Below are positions 62,760-64,000 of a DNA stretch of 64,000 nt, one piece after another (positions within the stretch are counted from its first letter, which is position 1; each line of letters begins with the position of its first letter). The stretch comes from an uncultured Pseudomonadales bacterium (lineage in GTDB: Bacteria > Pseudomonadota > Gammaproteobacteria > Pseudomonadales > Azotimanducaceae): contig CALSMJ010000001.1 of the NCBI GenBank assembly GCA_943787425.1, positions 1,229,271-1,293,270 of the forward strand. The letters run 5' to 3'. The notes under the pieces were generated by a model that was not told the origin of the DNA, made no database searches, and saw only the letters and a program-made list of their open reading frames with translations. The translations under genes were made by a program, and so were the position numbers.

Positions 62760-64000
62760 TTACCGAATCTGAAGATGCGCTCGATCGTGCCACCACAGCT
62801 TCGGCGCCGGCCGATCGCCGGTAATCTGTTCCTGCAAGGTCTGGGCATCATACAACCGCCCATTCAACATGACGCGTTCCAGGCTTTGGGTGTTATGAAT
62901 ATCCGCCAACGGGTTTGCACTCAGAACCAGGAGATCGGCCAGTTTCCCCGCGGTCAGCGACCCGAGTGACGCCTGCATCCCCAAATATCGCGCGGGGTTA
63001 ATCGTGGCCAGCTTTAACGCCGCAAGGGGCGTAAAGCCGCCGCGAACAAAGCTCCATAGCTCCCAATGGGTTGCTAGCCCCTCACGCTGACCATGCGCGC
63101 CGGTATTGACGATCACCCCCTGTTCTGCCAGTTGTCGCGCCACAGCCGCCGCATCATCGTCTTTGTAATCCGACTCCGGCGCGATAAGCCGGCGAACAGA
63201 ACGAGCCTGCAATTGATCAGGCGGCACAAAATGACTGAGTAAAGGATGTTTCCATACCTCGGTGGTTTGATAGTAGTAATCCTCTGACGTTAACCCGCCA
63301 TAGGTCACGACCAGCGTTGGGGTATAGCCTGATTTGGACTGTCGCCAGAGCTGAAGGACATCGTCATAAATTTTAAGTGTTGGGATGTTGTGCTCAATGC
63401 CTGTCGAGCCGTCAACAATCAGATTCATATCCTGGTGAAACAAGGACCCGCCTTCGGCCACCACCAACAACCCCGCTTGCCGGGCAGCCTCAATCACCTG
63501 CTGGCGCTGTTCCCGGCGAGGTTGATTATAGTTTTTAATACTGATCGCCCCTTGCGCTTTCAGGCGTTTAACGTGGGTCACGGCATCACTTAATGAGTTG
63601 ACCTGAGCAAAGCCCAGACTCTTAGCGCCGTAGACCACCTCACCGGTTGAAAAAATTCTGGGTCCGAGGATCCGGCCGGCCTTTTGGTATTCTGCGGCGG
63701 CAAAAACTTGGCTGGCTTGACTTGAGGGGTTATGAACCGTTGTGACCCCTAAGGCTAAGTGCGCCAGCAGCGACCAATTATTTTGCGGAATGGTATCGGC
63801 CCGACCGTAGGGTCCATGGGCATGCGCATCAATCATGCCCGGCATCAGGGTTTTACCCGACAGGTCGACCCGTTCAGCACCTGCCGGGATCACAACCTCA
63901 TCGATGGCCCCAACCTGCACAATGCGCGCACCCTCGATCAAGATGGTTCCCTCAGCAATGACGCCGTGCGCCTCATCCATCGTAATGATTCGAGCCCCAA
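62760..64000 (-). CDS. Amidohydrolase (imidazolonepropionase-like), N-terminus outside the window
   Basis: The frame is open to the right edge, with ARIITMDEA still in coding frame before the ATG at 63980, so the true start lies beyond the window. At least 413 residues are visible: the metal motif MIDAHAHGPYG, the carboxylated-lysine region AISIKNYNQP, later HNIPTL and NTGAHGQREG, and the C-terminal GSLTAGKLADLLVLSANPL typical of this superfamily. In several gammaproteobacteria such domains follow a TolB-like beta-propeller in a large exported protein, which this could be. It lies upstream of the repeat and the SDR on the same strand. Confidence 0.85.
   Translation of the reverse strand, partial: GARIITMDEAHGVIAEGTILIEGARIVQVGAIDEVVIPAGAERVDLSGKTLMPGMIDAHAHGPYGRADTIPQNNWSLLAHLALGVTTVHNPSSQASQVFAAAEYQKAGRILGPRIFSTGEVVYGAKSLGFAQVNSLSDAVTHVKRLKAQGAISIKNYNQPRREQRQQVIEAARQAGLLVVAEGGSLFHQDMNLIVDGSTGIEHNIPTLKIYDDVLQLWRQSKSGYTPTLVVTYGGLTSEDYYYQTTEVWKHPLLSHFVPPDQLQARSVRRLIAPESDYKDDDAAAVARQLAEQGVIVNTGAHGQREGLATHWELWSFVRGGFTPLAALKLATINPARYLGMQASLGSLTAGKLADLLVLSANPLADIHNTQSLERVMLNGRLYDAQTLQEQITGDRPAPKLWWHDRAHLQIR

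Overview
The window is a densely packed chromosomal segment of a gammaproteobacterium, with moderate GC (roughly 50-55% by eye), short gaps, many start/stop overlaps and several convergent gene pairs that share their stop codons. From 1 to about 36.3 kb the content and order follow, with small losses, the block I recall from Pseudomonas-type gammaproteobacteria: gltBD, aroKB, pilMNOPQ, mrcA, rpmE, priA, an FtsN/SPOR gene, hslVU, ubiE-ubiB-hisI-hisE-tatABC, typA, the glutamine synthetase/ntrBC locus, trmL, secB, grxC, a rhodanese, gpmI, envC, ctpA and hisAB. This is core machinery: glutamate synthesis, shikimate pathway, type IV pilus assembly, peptidoglycan synthesis and splitting, replication restart, ubiquinone and histidine synthesis, Tat and SecB export, and nitrogen control.

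The most distinctive part of the core is nitrogen control (24.6-29.1 kb). Where this kind of genome normally carries the 12-subunit GSI glutamine synthetase there is a short, eukaryote/rhizobium-like GSII gene. Its upstream region has two identical 17-bp NtrC-like boxes and a sigma-54 promoter with nearly the geometry of the classical enteric glnA promoter. A small exported protein of unknown function lies between it and ntrBC, and ntrB has its own NtrC box and sigma-54-like element.

From the tRNA-Gly(CCC) gene at 36.8 kb to the right edge the content is accessory and catabolic: an EamA transporter, a peroxiredoxin, a phytanoyl-CoA dioxygenase-like enzyme coupled to a pterin dehydratase, a GH2 glycosidase coupled to a serine-hydrolase-fold protein, a two-subunit acyl-CoA dehydrogenase, an orphan sensor kinase, a CaiB-type CoA transferase, a secreted TAP-type peptidase coupled to an ABC exporter, a four-gene cluster headed by a (frameshifted) alkylsulfatase, a ferredoxin reductase, an AsmA-mutY-yggX group, an SDR and a truncated amidohydrolase. 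This mix suggests a heterotrophic, probably marine or hydrocarbon/surfactant-using lineage; that is inference.

Three hydrolase-fold genes (22.3, 41.7 and 54.0 kb) have lost catalytic residues expected for their families, and two genes (36.4 and 52.6 kb) are interrupted by single-base shifts in or near short homopolymers. A hexanucleotide repeat (42.48 kb) and a 4 x 20-bp tandem repeat (62.55 kb) lie in gaps. I saw no insertion sequence, integrase, phage gene, rRNA or CRISPR array.
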